Source: Membranipora membranacea (Eukaryota > Bryozoa > Gymnolaemata > Cheilostomatida > Membraniporidae). From it: a stretch of DNA of 64,000 bases. The stretch is from positions 1,056,001 to 1,120,000 of the forward strand of contig OU612073.1 of assembly GCA_914767715.1 (NCBI GenBank). The letters run 5' to 3'. Below the pieces are notes generated by a model. That model searched no databases. It was not told where the DNA came from and saw nothing but the letters and a program-made list of their open reading frames with translations. The translations under genes and the position numbers were made by a program. Of this stretch, positions 21,201 to 34,500 are shown piece after piece; position 1 is the stretch's first letter, and the number at the start of each line of letters is the position of its first letter.

Positions 21201-24002
21201 GTTCAATACTTCCATACCAAGAAGACAAAAGGTGAAGTACCTTGGCGTAAACATTGACAACAAACTAAACTGGAAGTCTCATGTCGAAACCAAATTAAAC
21301 AAATTTACAGGCCTTCTTCTACAATGCAAGCGCATAACTGGAATAAAATGGGGTGTTCATCCTAAATACTTTTGTTGGATTTACAATGCAACCATTAAAC
21401 CAATCTGTCTTCATGGCGTTATTGTATGGTGGAAGTTTTGCTCATCAGAAAGTAATCAAAAACACATCTCTCGACTCAACTGACTGGCAGCATTAACATT
21501 TTCAAACGCGTTTAAGACAACTCCTACTGCAGCCCTTGAATATTTGCTAGATCTCACCCCTCTTCATATTATAATTCAATCACATGCTATGAGAACCTGT
21601 TACATGCTTATGGCAAGCAATCAGTGGGACTCAAATCATATATATGGTCACAACACAATTTTTAACTTACTAACTACCATCTGCTCACCAGCCTTGATGC
21701 CTTCCGACTCTATCCCCCGCACTCTGGTGTTTGGTATGACTCATGTGAAATTTGAGGTACCAGACCGTGAGCGGTGGATAGAATGGGATGTTAAAACTGA
21801 CTACGACATCAATGTTTATACAGATGGTTAACGAAATGATCCCGGGGTTGGATCAGGTGTATATATTACTAGTAATAATAATCCTCCTTTTGTACGAGAT
21901 ATAGAAGAGTTTCAATGCCTTGGAAACACAGTAACAGTATTCCAAGCTGAAATTACTGCTGTCTCAAATGCTCTCACAACTATTCAATTTTTAGGTCTGA
22001 ATATTGCCATCTATATTGATAGCCAGGCTGCAATGCATGCGCTTAATTCACACATACACACTTCCAAAATAGTCTTAGAATGCCGAAACAAGCTGAAACT
22101 ACTTGGACATAGAAATAATATCAAGGTCATTTGGGTACCAGGACACATTGGCATCTATGGAAATGAACAAGCGGACTTACTTGCGAATGCCGGTTCTGCC
22201 CATGACTTTTATGGTCCAGAACCAGCACTCCCCGTAACCCAATCAGTCATAAATCAGGGAATCAAAGAGTGGGTGTTGGATTCGAAAATTATTTATTGGA
22301 GAAATTGTAAACATAGTAATCATACAAAATCATTCATTAGTGAACAGAATCTAAGATTTGAAACTGGGCTCCTCTACTTTGGACGCTCAGAGATAAGTAA
22401 CCTCATATCAGTTGTAACTGGTCACGGGCCATTCAAGGTACACCTGCAAAAACTCAAGCTAACAGATGAAATAGACTGTCCAAAATGTGTTCAAGACAAA
22501 GACACAGCCGTTCACTTTGTAACCTCATGCCAATTCTACAAACAGGCAAGGCTGCGAACCCTTGGTCAATACGTCGTAAAGGGGGCAGCTGAGCCAACGT
22601 GCATCACAGTTTCAGTTTTGCTCCCGATTCATTCGTATTTCGGGGCGTTTTGAACAACGATGCTAGATTAAAGTTTGTTTTATGGAAGGCTTGAGTTCTA
22701 TGGGTCCCTGAGACCTGAACCCAGGTTGATCCGAGTTACCTCGGTCAGCCCCTTCTCAAATACAAGACAAGGGTGGAGTTCAATTTTTGAGTAAATTTGG
22801 TCACCAACAGTTTATGATTTACACAGTCAAATGCTTTTTTGATGTCCAGTGCAGCAAGGGTTAAAAATTTAGAACTATCTTGAGATAGCATATATCTCAT
22901 TTTATTCACCAATTGGATTAAGATTTGCTCTGTGGAGCTTCGAGAACGAAACCCGAATTGTCTGCAGCCCAAAAGTTTAAAAAGTTTAAATTCCAATTAA
23001 ATATTCCAAACTTCCTGATCTGACAACCTCTCTGATAGTATGATGAAGTGGTGACTATGTACACCAGGTCCTCAGCTCTGCTAACTCATCTCTCTATGTT
23101 TATTACAGAATGCATGTCAGAAGGTGATATCAACTATGCAGCATGTCCTTCAGAGAACTTACAGTCACGCAAAAGGTAAGTGTGTCGGGTCAGCTGCAAT
23201 TTTGAACCCTTTCACTCTCAAGTATCTTATACACAAATACAGAACTTGCAATCAAGAATAACTAAATGCAGCAATTGGTTATGATAGCAAATTTCTCCAG
23301 CAACATCGACTGAGGTTTCAAATAACACTAGGAAGGTAACTCTTAACCTCCAAGGAATTTCGTGAAACTTGTCGTCTATGACCTTGCCAACTTTGCTGGA
23401 TTGGGGTTTTAACTTTTCGACTAGTGTGGTGCAAGGTTGTGTGGTGGTATTGGTAATTAGGTATGTTACATAAGTGGTAGTGACAAGGCTGATCACCCCT
23501 CAGTTTCTTTCATCAACGTTCCTTATATTCGATATCAAAATATGACGTTTTAAAAATGCAAATTAACTCTTTAAAATAGCAAAATGCAACTGATCTAAAT
23601 ACATATGCCTCAAAACTTGTTCCAGTTCCTTTTGTATATGCTTTATCAAAGCCTACTTTTATAACCTTCTTCCTGTTAAGCAAAAGATATGAGGCAAATA
23701 TTGTATATTAAGGCTGGATTTCTGCATCAACCAGCGACCCAAGGCTTACCAGACTTAGACCGGCCAATGGGAAGGCCTAACTCAAGAGCGGCATACAGAA
23801 TGTTACATATTATTTCCATCGGATCTACTCACAATGTTTTATGTGTTATTTCACTTATTTCTTGCATGGTTTTTGTTTGACAGAGTTAGCTGGAGAAGGA
23901 GTGGCACCTAACTGTCAGCAGTTAGAACTGCAACTAATCCAATCAATAAGAGATATAGAAAATCCTACAGCCACAGTTCCTCTAGCTGAGAGTTTATCAT
24001 AG
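15225..24002 (+). CDS. PDXK: Pyridoxal kinase
   Basis: Exons: 15225-15311, 15640-15802, 16379-16462, 16819-16853, 17445-17530, 18485-18633, 19239-19357, 23109-23175, 23884-24002; phases join to 302 residues (human enzyme 312). It phosphorylates pyridoxal, pyridoxine and pyridoxamine with ATP in the cytosol to make vitamin B6 cofactor. Family motifs: [19 protein letters not shown] (substrate pocket, residues about 6-24), [26 protein letters not shown], and the anion-hole/catalytic GTGDLFAA with the base Asp at about residue 225. The first two exon joins reproduce the [18 protein letters not shown] order of the animal enzyme. The exon 6 donor (G|GTCAGA) is weak but gives the right frame. Intron 7 is 3.75 kb because of nested retrotransposons. 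No inactivating change seen. Confidence 0.95.
17546..17605. mobile_element. 60-bp palindromic micro-element, TAGCCT family, copy 3
   Basis: Begins TAGCCTTGACATGCGGC and ends CATGACAAGGCTG; the arms are complementary with one terminal mismatch. Flanking 9-mers AGAACATTC and AGAACATAC agree at eight positions. It lies 15 bases after pyridoxal kinase exon 5, close to the splice donor. Confidence 0.7.
20180..22996 (-). mobile_element. Broken non-LTR retrotransposon (reverse transcriptase), minus strand
   Basis: Reading leftward from 22996: a reverse transcriptase core with [12 protein letters not shown] and [15 protein letters not shown], then after an interruption [18 protein letters not shown], a FADD catalytic box (YADD equivalent), [19 protein letters not shown], and a C-terminal [16 protein letters not shown]. 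These are the successive blocks of a LINE-type (CR1/Jockey-like) enzyme. Frameshifts and stops are present and the 5' part is missing, so it is dead. It is split by a second element at about 20930-22770. About 19740-20180 is probably its 3' tail. Confidence 0.8.
20930..22770 (+). mobile_element. Non-LTR retrotransposon with RNase H, inserted in another element
   Basis: Plus-strand pieces: [13 protein letters not shown] and GYADDIVI (reverse transcriptase catalytic block), [13 protein letters not shown] (thumb), an RNase H domain ([32 protein letters not shown]-like [20 protein letters not shown]), and a Cys/His tail ([18 protein letters not shown]). A frameshift near 21085 and stops near 21483 and 21829 show it is inactive. 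It is truncated at its 5' end and lies wholly inside the minus-strand element, so it inserted later. The RNase H points to an I-like or related clade. Confidence 0.8.
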
Positions 24003-27000
24003 TGCGGGTCGGTCACAGCTCCCTCTGCTAAGCGCGGCGCAATCATTTGTCTCAGAAGCTGTCTGGCGCCACCATGAACAAATTAATTGATAAAGGGACC
24101 ATGTGTTTGTCTCACCATTTTCAATTGAATTAATTCATTTTATAACATCATCATTCTTCCAGCGCCTATGCCTCAACATTTTAATCATATTAATGAAACT
24201 TGGTCTAAACTAAACCTTGGGACATACATACTATCATACATTAGGTGCCAAATGAAATAGCATATCTCTATTATATATCAGCAGCTGCAAAACTGTTAAG
24301 TCTAATTTATATTTCAAGTTATTCTGCTTGCTCTAGCTTTTAGCAGTGGCGGTCCGTGCATTTTGGTTAGCTTTAAGTTTAAGAGTTGTCCTCTTCCATA
24401 ATCATTTCCACCATTGGTAAGACAATTCCTCACTCTCTTATACATACTATGCCAGTTATTTTTATTATTGAAATAAACAGCAAGCATTGAACTCATTCTG
24501 AACCATTTATTGATACTAAACTGAACAGTGATTTAATCATGTTCAGAACAAGCCCAATTATAGTTTTGCTGATTCCGATAAGTAGAGGGAATTATTTTCG
24601 ATGTTCAGCTGTGATCGGGTCGGTCATGTTTGACAAGTGCATTGGAAGTGCCTTGATATAATCATACACTTTGGGAGTTCACTCACTGTTGCACTCATGA
24701 CATGAGAACCTAAATAATCATGGATAGAACCACTAGCCCTGCACAGGCTATAGAACCACCACATGCTGAGCTGTAAATTAGTCACACTGATCTGCTTGTT
24801 TACTTAATTAATTCAGCCTGATTTTGATACACAACACTTCATTGTTTTCAATTACTACAGCGTAAATATTGGCTGTAAAAAACCTGGGTTGTGTTGTTAA
24901 ATATTGTGTATATCAAGGGGCGTTATAAATCAGCTTGATCAAAGAGAGTAATGTTTTTGCTACTTTGTTTTATATAAACTTTGTAAGCCAAACAAACTTT
25001 TTGCAAGGATAGACGCCTTGAATCTGAGAAAAGAATCAAATTAAACAAAATTCTATTGTCAAAATTGTAAAGTTCATTGAATTTTTAAAGATCATGATCT
25101 AGGATTAGCCTTATACGAGTGCTTATCTACTGTGGTTAACGAGCAAATTACAATTCACAGCCCTGCAGCAGCCTCGAATGGCAATAGAGCTTTTCTATTC
25201 TCTCATATAATAAAGCCCTCATCATCAGCGAGTCACGATTAGGATTTTATTGAGACCTACATGATAGAGATTGCATACCTCAAGGGATAAAGTTATTGTC
25301 TCGCATTTTGAAATCTCATTTATACTCGGCTCAACTCCCAGAGCTGCTGTGCACACTTCTACCTTATCAGAGAAGTAATCTAGTCAGTTGTTCACCCTCC
25401 ACTCCAGACTAAACACCAGACTTAAATCTCGGTCTCTCAGACGAGGAACTTTCTATGAGCGACGACAGCTACAGATGAATACGTAAGTATAAAACAAATC
25501 TATGTTCTCTTCATGTGTTTTGTTTTCTTGTTTTTTTTTCAAACTCATTTCATTCACGACAAATTATTGATCAGAAGCGTATTCGGTATTGTTTGTATCT
25601 GTCACAAAGTGGTTGTTATGATATGAGCCATATACAGGTATACATGATATGAATATCTGGATATCTCACGTTTACAAACATGCCTAACTGATGAGGCATA
25701 TGGAAGATCATTCTTATAGCTCAAGTTCAAACCTAGTAAGACTAGGCCAAACTCCTATTAATGTTACAATTGATGAGCTAATCTTCCTTGGAATTCCAGT
25801 GAATTGCAATTAGGGAAACACCTAAGTCTGCCATATCAAAACAGTTATCATTGTCATGTTTTGGAAATGAAAATACCCTTTGATAAGACAAGATATTAAA
25901 ACTCTTTCTTTCATCTGATAATATCTGTCAGTCCAAGGGAACAAATCCTCTCCATGCTGCCAATATCAGGTTTATTGCTGGCTTTTAAGTAACAACTTCG
26001 TTTATGAATTGATGGAGTCTGGATTAACAGCCTAAGTAATACAATATCAGCAGATTTTTATGAGCTGTAGGTCATGGGTTAGCTTGACCCCGTCACATTA
26101 TGGGTCCTTACTCTGTGACCCCGTAATGATGACTGAATTTCGAATCGTCTGCGAATCTGACGTTACAAGCTACAAGTGGAAGGAAAACATGCACCTTGAA
26201 AACGTCAAAGGGATATGTAAATGCACGAAGATAATTCCTTCTCCGACGCTAGGTAAACGTATGATTGTAGTTATAGGAAATTTCAGGTTTCTATAACAAG
26301 GCTTATTTCTCCAGTTAACTTTTGTAAATTATAATATACAACATTTCTCCATCTTCATCATGATGGTAGAGTAATGGTCTCCACTTTATGAACCACCTTG
26401 TGAATCATATTATTATTTATGCATTTATATTGTACCCAATAACTTTGATGGCAAAAGAAAGTTTTTATAGCATCGTGACTCGGACGCACTGCCTTTTGAA
26501 AGCTTATAGTCTTGAATTTATAGAAACAACTAGGCTGAACCCAAATTTAGTCAAGCTAAACTGTGTCCTTCAACATTTTAATGGGGACTGGATATGAAAC
26601 CTAAAAATGGGCCTTGGTCAGGTTGATTAGAAAATTCCTGGAAATCCATAATACACAGTAAATTGAGCTATGAACATCGGTCTTGGATTTTATGAAGCTT
26701 AGTTTTCAGGTTATATGTAGTTATTTTAGGTGGAGTTTTGATAGTTTTGGCCCTTTGAGTTAGAACAAGATCAGTCATAAAATAACCAGCAGCGGAGATT
26801 GAGTACTTAAACTCCTCTACTCCACGCTGTCTCATCTTCAGAGACACTCAATAATACCAACAAAAATAAAAAAAGAGTTCTTCTGATTGGAATCTCATTT
26901 GATGGCTTTTAGCGCCAGATGAAAGGAGAAAAACAAAGCGAGCGCTTCCCCAATGATTAATAAATGACTGGTTATAACTCTTTGATCTGGGTGACAACTT

Positions 27001-29676
27001 AAGTTGTTACACCTAGTGCAACATCAAAACAAAGTTATGAGATTTTTTTAGACATAATTAACTCGATTTACTGCTGGGCTTCTGTGGTATTGACTTCCAA
27101 TACCAGAGCAAATTGACTACCTGTTTTATATATCAAATTTCATTGACCTTACCATTTTGACCACTTATAAAGATTACAAGTACAATATGGCTCCTATTTA
27201 GAATATTTGGAGCCAGACAGTGCACTTTGAGAACACTCCCGTCATTACAAAATATGTTTTGAAAATACCACGGGTTTTTGTTGGAAATGTCATCTATAGA
27301 GTGGTCAATGATGAGAAGGGGGCTTGTGGAATTTATATTGCTCGCATTATGTCATCAAATTGCAAAGGATGTTTTGCTACAAACAAACTCAAGAATAGCC
27401 TAGGGCCACACTTAACTACCTGCGGCCTGCGCACTGGTGCCATGTGAGTTAATACATGAGAAATTATACTGTGGGGGTTACAGGAGACTGCTAATGGCAT
27501 TTTTGGGTCGAAAACAAAATTTGTTCCTAAAGAACACAGAGTTTGCAAACATGGGAATACAAATACAAAACAGAGAATGTGTTATCTTCATAGATAGTGT
27601 GGTGTACACCCATGTAAAAGAACCATGATAAGGCATGTTATGGGCAACATTTGATAATATATTACCAAAATAGCTACAGAATGCTGGATATCTAGATAAG
27701 GTAGATTGAACAGGTGCCCCATTTCTGCGATGCCTCGATTTTTGAAATCAGCATCAATTAAAAGTCTGTTTAACTGGTCTGCTGGATTGCAAACTTGAAA
27801 ATTTTGTGACAACATTGGGTTACGGAACCAGGTTTCAATGGTGACAACACCGCATGCCTTACATCAAATAAGAACCAGATCAGCTCTATCCTCTTCCCCT
27901 TTCCCAATACTTTTCATTGGCAGCGTGAGATATTCGATGGACATTGTTAGGTTGCCGAAGGCCAGCGCCTTGTTGCTTCTATTTCTCACTTGTATATCTG
28001 CAGTATATCTTTAGTGGTGGATTGTGGGTAGATAAACACCTGATACATTGAGAATAAGACTACTCAATAACTCAACCACAAATTCTCCCACATTCAAGTC
28101 TTATCTCTCTGATCATCGGCTAGACTAATGGAAGTTTAATTCTCCATAAATGGGCTCAGTCGGCTAAATGAAAGAAAACTTTAACACTCTAATTGCATTT
28201 TTAAAACATTATAGCCTCTTTAAAAAAGAGGCACTGCATAAGACAATTGGACGCTTATTTACATATTTGCAAGTTGTTGAGGTCTTTTGAAATTTTGTGG
28301 CTCAAGAGTTGTCATCATATTTCAAAGACTGGAAGAGATTTATGTTCAGAGAATCATCAAACTATTTTGGTGACGGGAATCCTGGCTTATAAGATAAGAA
28401 GTCGACAGGTTCCTATCTGGCGCGTTCTAATATTGAATGAAGTGGATTCCACCAAGGAGTCTTTAACTCCTTGATTCCACTCACTGTTTGATATGTAGAG
28501 AGTTCTGCCTAAAATACCTGATGACAATACCTGGCAGGTTTCAGTGCACTCTGATACATCGGAAAAGCTGACTTGTTGAGTCAGGGCTGTATTCATAGGA
28601 TTCCAAGTACGGCCGGGTGCAGGAGGGCTGCTTTAGTGCTGACCTGCAAAGAGGAAAATGATTGCAGATGACGGTCAAATGAGTGTAACCTGGGGCATTC
28701 CAGTCTAAATTATGGACACCTTTTTGGCAACAAACTTGTTTGAATTGACAAGTGTGGTGCAAAAACTGATAGTATTACTATACTTCAAAGTACAGGAAAG
28801 GAAATTGATGATGAAGAAATTTACATAAATGGTCGTCCCTCTTGAACAACTATTTGCAATTTTTGCACACTTTCAAATTTTGCCTCTTGTAGAAGTGATT
28901 AGGGTCCCAGGTATTTAAACTATGTGTATGAGCTTATTTTCTAGGAAAGTCAAGACAGTAATACCACAGATTCCCACATCCTGATATCAGAAAACATATT
29001 CACAATTCACCATAAAGCGTATCAAAATATGACTTCGTTCGAAATCCAACGAACAAAATCATGTCCAATTGCACAAATATAAATAATTGAAATTCTAACA
29101 CGCTATCATGGGAATTGATAACATGATACACATAGTGCCATCACTTTGTATAAGAGTTAGGGGTAGGTTTTGCAGCCCTTCAAATTTGGTCTCTTGTGTA
29201 TGTATGTATGTATGTTCTCATAAGTAACATATCTGAATTTAATTGAAAGCCCCACCGCTGGATTTATTATCATACTAGTGACTGAAAAATACAGAAACTT
29301 AAAATTGGTGACTTGTTTCTGGTCTTGTAGGGGGAGATGGCTAAGCTGTTACTCACAACATAGAAAGAGTAAAACACCACTGTAGCGGATCACCAAACTA
29401 TGGTGATTTTAGGGAATTAGGAAGCTTTTGCGCCTCCACCCTGCAATTAGAGAGGATTAATGACATGAGATAAAAAGCCTAAGGCTAAGAGCCGTATGGT
29501 TTGAATACACAGTAATAAGATGGGTAATTTAGATTACGGCCTGTCGCCTCTTATAGCCAACCAACCGTACTTATAATAAAATCATCGCACCATTAGCTCA
29601 GTACGGTTCCTTAACAAGTCTAAATCATCACACATCGATTATAAGAAAACCAACAAGTGAGGCCTGAAATATCTTA
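24003..29676. other. Intergenic, no recognised gene
   Basis: AT-rich sequence with no exon I can support. A possible pyridoxal kinase poly(A) signal AATAAA is at 24472-24477. CAGTGGCGGTCCGTGCATTT at about 24344 resembles a hAT-type terminus without a visible partner. A donor-like GTAAGT at 25483 follows a short non-coding stretch that might be a first exon, but no coding continuation was found. Confidence 0.4.
28895..29158. repeat. Dispersed direct repeat, copy 1
   Basis: Shares GGGTCCCAG, AGAAAACATATTCACAATTC and AACACGCTATCATGGGAATT, in the same order, with 31238-31511. The copies are about 2.35 kb apart in the same orientation with scattered differences. Family unknown. Confidence 0.7.
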
Positions 29677-29680
29677 TTTA

Positions 29681-30068
29681 TTAGCCGGATAAGGCGGTGA
29701 GAAGTTTGTTATCATCACTCTGAGTAAGTGTGGCCTGCTGTATAGGAGAGTATATGTGAGGAGACGGTGTGCTCGTGATTATCATACTATCTCTCTTATT
29801 CTACTCCAGAAATAGAAGCGGTGTCTAAACTCAGAGCGGTAACTAGTAAAGTTTGAGGTGTGCTACTGTTGTAAGGTTTGAAGAGGAAGCAAACGAGCTT
29901 ACAAGTAGGATACTAGGATCTCCATCTGCGTTATAACTTTCTGGTAAGTCTACTATGCGTATTTGAGACATGTCGGTGATATATTCATATCTCTGAGAGA
30001 CTCTGGCTTCCCTCATCAGGAATATACCGTAAACTATATGGTGTAAATTACACAAACATTCACCATAA
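29681..30068 (-). CDS. Last two exons of an unidentified minus-strand gene
   Basis: The final exon is 29681-29737: an acceptor TATACAG, then QATLTQSDDNKLLTALSG and TAA. The stop overlaps an AATAAA poly(A) signal (29677-29682). The upstream exon ends at a CTT|GTAAGC donor (29903), and phase 0 on both sides joins DLPESYNADGDPSILL to QATLTQ. The upstream exon probably starts at 30068 (acceptor CTTCAG) and reads open from there, including REARVSQRYEYITDMSQIRI. I do not recognise the product, and no further upstream exon could be tied to it; it may be a gene fragment. The direct-repeat copies at 28895 and 31238 lie on either side. Confidence 0.45.
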
Positions 30069-30790
30069 CTGAAGTGGCACCACTCCAGCTCTTACTTTAC
30101 CTCCAAAACTAAAAAGAAAGAGTTCCCAGATTGCACAAAGTTGGAAATTCTAGGAAAATAAGGCCTACAGTAATACAACTATAACCACTGACCAAGCCAA
30201 AAAAAGATTTCATAAAATTTGTAAAGGTTTGAAATGTTGATAACGCTTCATAGTAACCATTGTAAGTTTTATTGTACACAATTCCCTAATTTTTATCAAG
30301 GGTGTCCATAGCATAGGTCCTTGTCGGTAAAATGATTGCCTCTGCACATCATATCATATTGATGCTAGCTAAAATTAAGTCACCCCAGACTAGCTAATCC
30401 AAAAAGGTACTCCGAAGCTAAGCTATTTTCTCTTCTGGGGTATTATGGCTCCATCAGAGACTATAGAGATTGTCTCTGGATTTATGTCATTCGGTGACTA
30501 GATAACAACATATTTTAATTGGTAAAACAGGTTAAGGGAAATTTGGAAAGATGTTACCATTAAAGCATGAGAATAAAAATGGCTGCGCTGCTATCTCTGA
30601 CGTATTTTGCCATAGCTGCAGAGCACAGCAGCATGTCTGGGTAATTGATCCACAGATTATCACTTTCAGTGACATTGGTGAGACAGAATTTGGTAACTTT
30701 GGATACTGCAGTTCAGGGCTATTAGTAAATCAAAGTTGAGGGAGTGCATTGTCGTTATTCATCAGGCTAAACTCGTGTCAACATTAAGTG

Positions 30791-30876
30791 CTTTACCTAC
30801 GAGTTTATCTACGAGCTTTACCTACGAGCTTTACCGACGAGCTTTGCCTACGAGCTTTACCTGCGAGCTTTACTTA
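30791..30876. repeat. Tandem array of a 13-bp unit, CTTTACCTACGAG
   Basis: About six and a half imperfect copies of CTTTACCTACGAG, with single-base variants (CCGACGAG, GCCTACGAG, CCTGCGAG). Flanked by ordinary AT-rich sequence. Confidence 0.8.
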
Positions 30877-31237
30877 CATCATCACCAATATATAATTGAA
30901 ATTATCAAGTGACAAAAAATTCGCTGTTACCAACGTAATTTGGTAACTATCTAAACTGAACATTCCGTATAATGATGTTTTTTAATTTATTTGTATTTTC
31001 TGCCAAAACTTTAGTTGACTCTGAGAAGTTTAAAAGTTCACTAAAGATTGGATGATTTAACCCAATCCTCCTAATATAACTCCCACACATTGACTTTAAA
31101 TAAAAGTTTTATTTGTGGTCCCATAAATCATCAGAGAAGTAGGCTATATCAGTTTGTGTTGACTTCATCAGGCATTTTTTGCCCTTTTTACGGAGGCTGG
31201 GATGGTTTTCTAAATTCATCCTGTTTACACTGAATCG

Positions 31238-31511
31238 AGGGTCCCAGATGTTTAAACTTGAATTCAAATAACCATTGTGTGCGATGGTATTTGCCAGGAA
31301 AGTCAACACAATAATATCACCGATTCCCACAACCCAACATCAGAAAACATATTCACAATTCACCATCAAGCGTATCAAAACATGACTTCAGTCTTTCAAA
31401 GTCCAATGAACAAAATCATGTCCAATTGCACAAATATAAATAATTGAAATTCTAACACGCTATCATGGGAATTGATAACATAGTACGCATCGTGTCATCA
31501 CTTTGTATAAG
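31238..31511. repeat. Dispersed direct repeat, copy 2
   Basis: Second copy of the repeat at 28895-29158. Its minus strand carries an open frame that I regard as chance. Confidence 0.7.
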
Positions 31512-34500
31512 ATTGCGGAGTATGTAGTTATGGACGCTCGGTGCAGCAGGGAGGCCTTGTTTCTCTTTGTTAGCAATCTTGTTCTCTACTGAGACGTATG
31601 TTCACCACTCAGATAATTATCAGTTACAGATTAAATTTTCATTACCGATGAATAACCTGATTATACCTTATGGTGTGTCGGGAGAGTTAAAAGTGCTAAA
31701 AACAAACTAAAACTCTACCCTCTAGCTAAACCTGATACTATAAACAGTCCACCATTGTAATGTGCGTAACATGGTAGAAACCGCCACAAATTCTCCTCTC
31801 CTCTATTTTTTAAAAATGGAAGGAGATTGAGAGATTCCATGAAATTAGGATTTTCAAGGTCCTCCCAGTGACATCCATCTGGTTTTCTCCATAAAATCAC
31901 ACCGCAGCAGGTGTCCCCTCCTAAATCTGAACAGTACAGACAAAAACAGCTATCTACATTCCTTCCAGGCCTCCAGTAAGTACTGTGATGCACCAAAGAA
32001 ACCAACCATTACCACACCCCAGGAAACCTGGAATTAGAGGTTTATGGTAAAGGTTTGTTTTTAGATGTTGTGACACCCTCTAATCCCAAGGTGATACTCA
32101 GTTTTAAATCCTTATCTAATCCCAACCATCAACAAGATTTCATTCATAAGCCAACTAAATGGGCTCAGCGTTTAGCAATATTTGATAATGTGCTAATTTA
32201 ACTGGTTAAGCAGTTCACAGTCACCTTAATCCAAAACCACAAACAAGCGAAACAGCAAATGAAACCCACCAAATAAACATATTCTTGTCAAGACTGGGAA
32301 TTTTAACCTCTTTGATGCAGCCATCATTAATCAGCATAAACCACTGTCTGAGCTTTTTATGACCAGCCGAGTTGGTAATTAATGATTAAACACATCTGAG
32401 ACTGAACACTTACAAGTTTTGCTAATTATCTAAATTGTCTTACGTTTTGACATTAATTGGTGAGATTTTTCTTAATCTAACTTAACTCAAAGAATAGTTG
32501 AGGGAAACCATTCTAAGTAATAGTTTGATGTTATCTGCTGCCTTCATTCCTGCGACTTCTGAGCGTCGCTTTGATAGAGAGGCTCTCAGCTATGATAGAG
32601 AGGCTCTGAGAGACACCAAACCTTTTTTGTTGATACAGGGCTATGTCTATGTTCACTCATATTCAGGAATATTTCGAAGTTCTGCCCAAACTATAAAATT
32701 AAACTTCATATTCAGTTGGCCACCACATCTTATTAAAAGAAACATAACAAGGGCGTTACTTAAATTAAAGATCCACTGATAAGTCTATTAGATACTTTAA
32801 CATTTTTTTGAATCCCACTCAGGTATTTCTACCGTGATCAGATCCTAAATTACGGGGAGTTTGATCGGAGTTACTCCAGGGTCCAAGCCATCTGACGAGG
32901 CCCTCATATATGTATTACACTATTATGATATATTACCTGTGCATCACACACCAATATAATGGAATAGTTGGGGGTCTTATGGGTGTCCGATGTACCTAAC
33001 CACCAATATCTAATTAGATTCCTGAGGCTAGTCCGAGGCTAGAGTGAACATTCATCTTTATTTATTATTGATAATATTATATTATCCGCTATAACTTTAA
33101 TGTTATCAGAATGAGGACTTCTGGGTAATTGATCAATTATCTGCAGCGCCCACCTGCAAACATGGCTAAGATTAAATCATGTGAAGTCAACCCACAGATG
33201 TCCCCATCACCCTCTTAACTATAATATAACATAACCTCGCCCAGCACCGTTCAGCAACAAGGGAAGTTATAAGAACACTTAGATGCAAGATGTGACGGAA
33301 ACCGAACGCAATCATCCCCCCTCGTATGGTTTCAATCTTTTCCCTCCGAGACACAAGAAACCTGTAAAAATCCGACAATTTTCTCTTCTCACAAAAAGGT
33401 GAACTGCTATGGTTCTATCTGTGCTCAATGTTACTTTACTTTGGTTTCAATTGTTCCATACATGAGCTGAATTATCATTTTTTGAGCTTCTGTGGAAAAG
33501 TTAATTATGAATTTGACAGCTATGGTAACGCTTACAAGTTGACTCATTCCGAATTCCTGTGAGACGTGATTTTTGAATTTGAATTGAGACATAACACCTG
33601 TATAGAAGCTATCTAAAGAGAAGCTTGCTACCGATTAGAATTTTCTATTACTACGCTATCCTCTTACAGCTGTCATAAGTCAAAACAAGAATACGTAAAG
33701 ATGTTAACTAGAAAAGTTTCACATTTTTCGCTCTACCAATGACGATATTATTATCTCTGATAACCAGAGGGAGACAAAGACACGATATCTGTCTCCGGTT
33801 TTTATCTGATGATAATTTTAGTATAATGAAGCTGCAGGTGCATAGACTGATAGCACTGACTGTGGGAGGGTTGGGGGTGTTGAGGGGGGGGGGCTGTGGG
33901 GGCAAGCAAAATGTTTAACTGCCTTCTATTAAAATCAAAAAAAACCGACTACTTCCCTAGGATGGTCGACGGAAAATTTATTTCGCTAATGGCTGTTAGA
34001 TTGATTAGAAAATTCTATACTGTGAAAACTTGCTTATTTTCTATAACATCCGATTTTATCAGGATATCGGTTAAAAGAATTTTTTTTATAAGTTTTTGTC
34101 TACGCAAACCTATACTAAGCCTCTCAGTCTCAGGATTAGTCTGAGTTTGTTGTAGATTATCGTCCTTTACTTAAAAAAAACACTGAAAACTTAGTGAAGG
34201 AAACCTTTGAGTTGGCAAAATAATATTATCTATAGCCTTATGTCGCCTATTTTTGTCTGCCGGCCATACGATTCCCAAAACAAAGAGTGTGTCGCTTTGA
34301 TCAACATAAGTACCATTTAAAAAACAAGTGGAGAGGAAATGGCATGATACCAAGTGCTCTTATAGTCCTCCTATCATAACATGACTGTGCTAAGGGTGCA
34401 CATTGCAGCATAGGCTATAATAACATAGTACCCACCCTATGTTATGTATAGAGTAGAGATTGTGTGACTAGGCGATAAGTAGTGTAGATAAGATAGAGTC

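Noticed and set aside
30791-30876. CRISPR-like array
   Set aside because: Contiguous 13-bp minisatellite without spacers, in a eukaryotic genome.
31715-32005. Cys/Trp-rich minus-strand open frame of 96 residues
   Set aside because: No credible acceptor or donor in phase, no recognised domain, repeat-rich surroundings.
32498-32779. Plus-strand open frame with a duplicated DREAL motif
   Set aside because: The duplication is a short DNA repeat (GATAGAGAGGCTCT) and no splice context supports coding.
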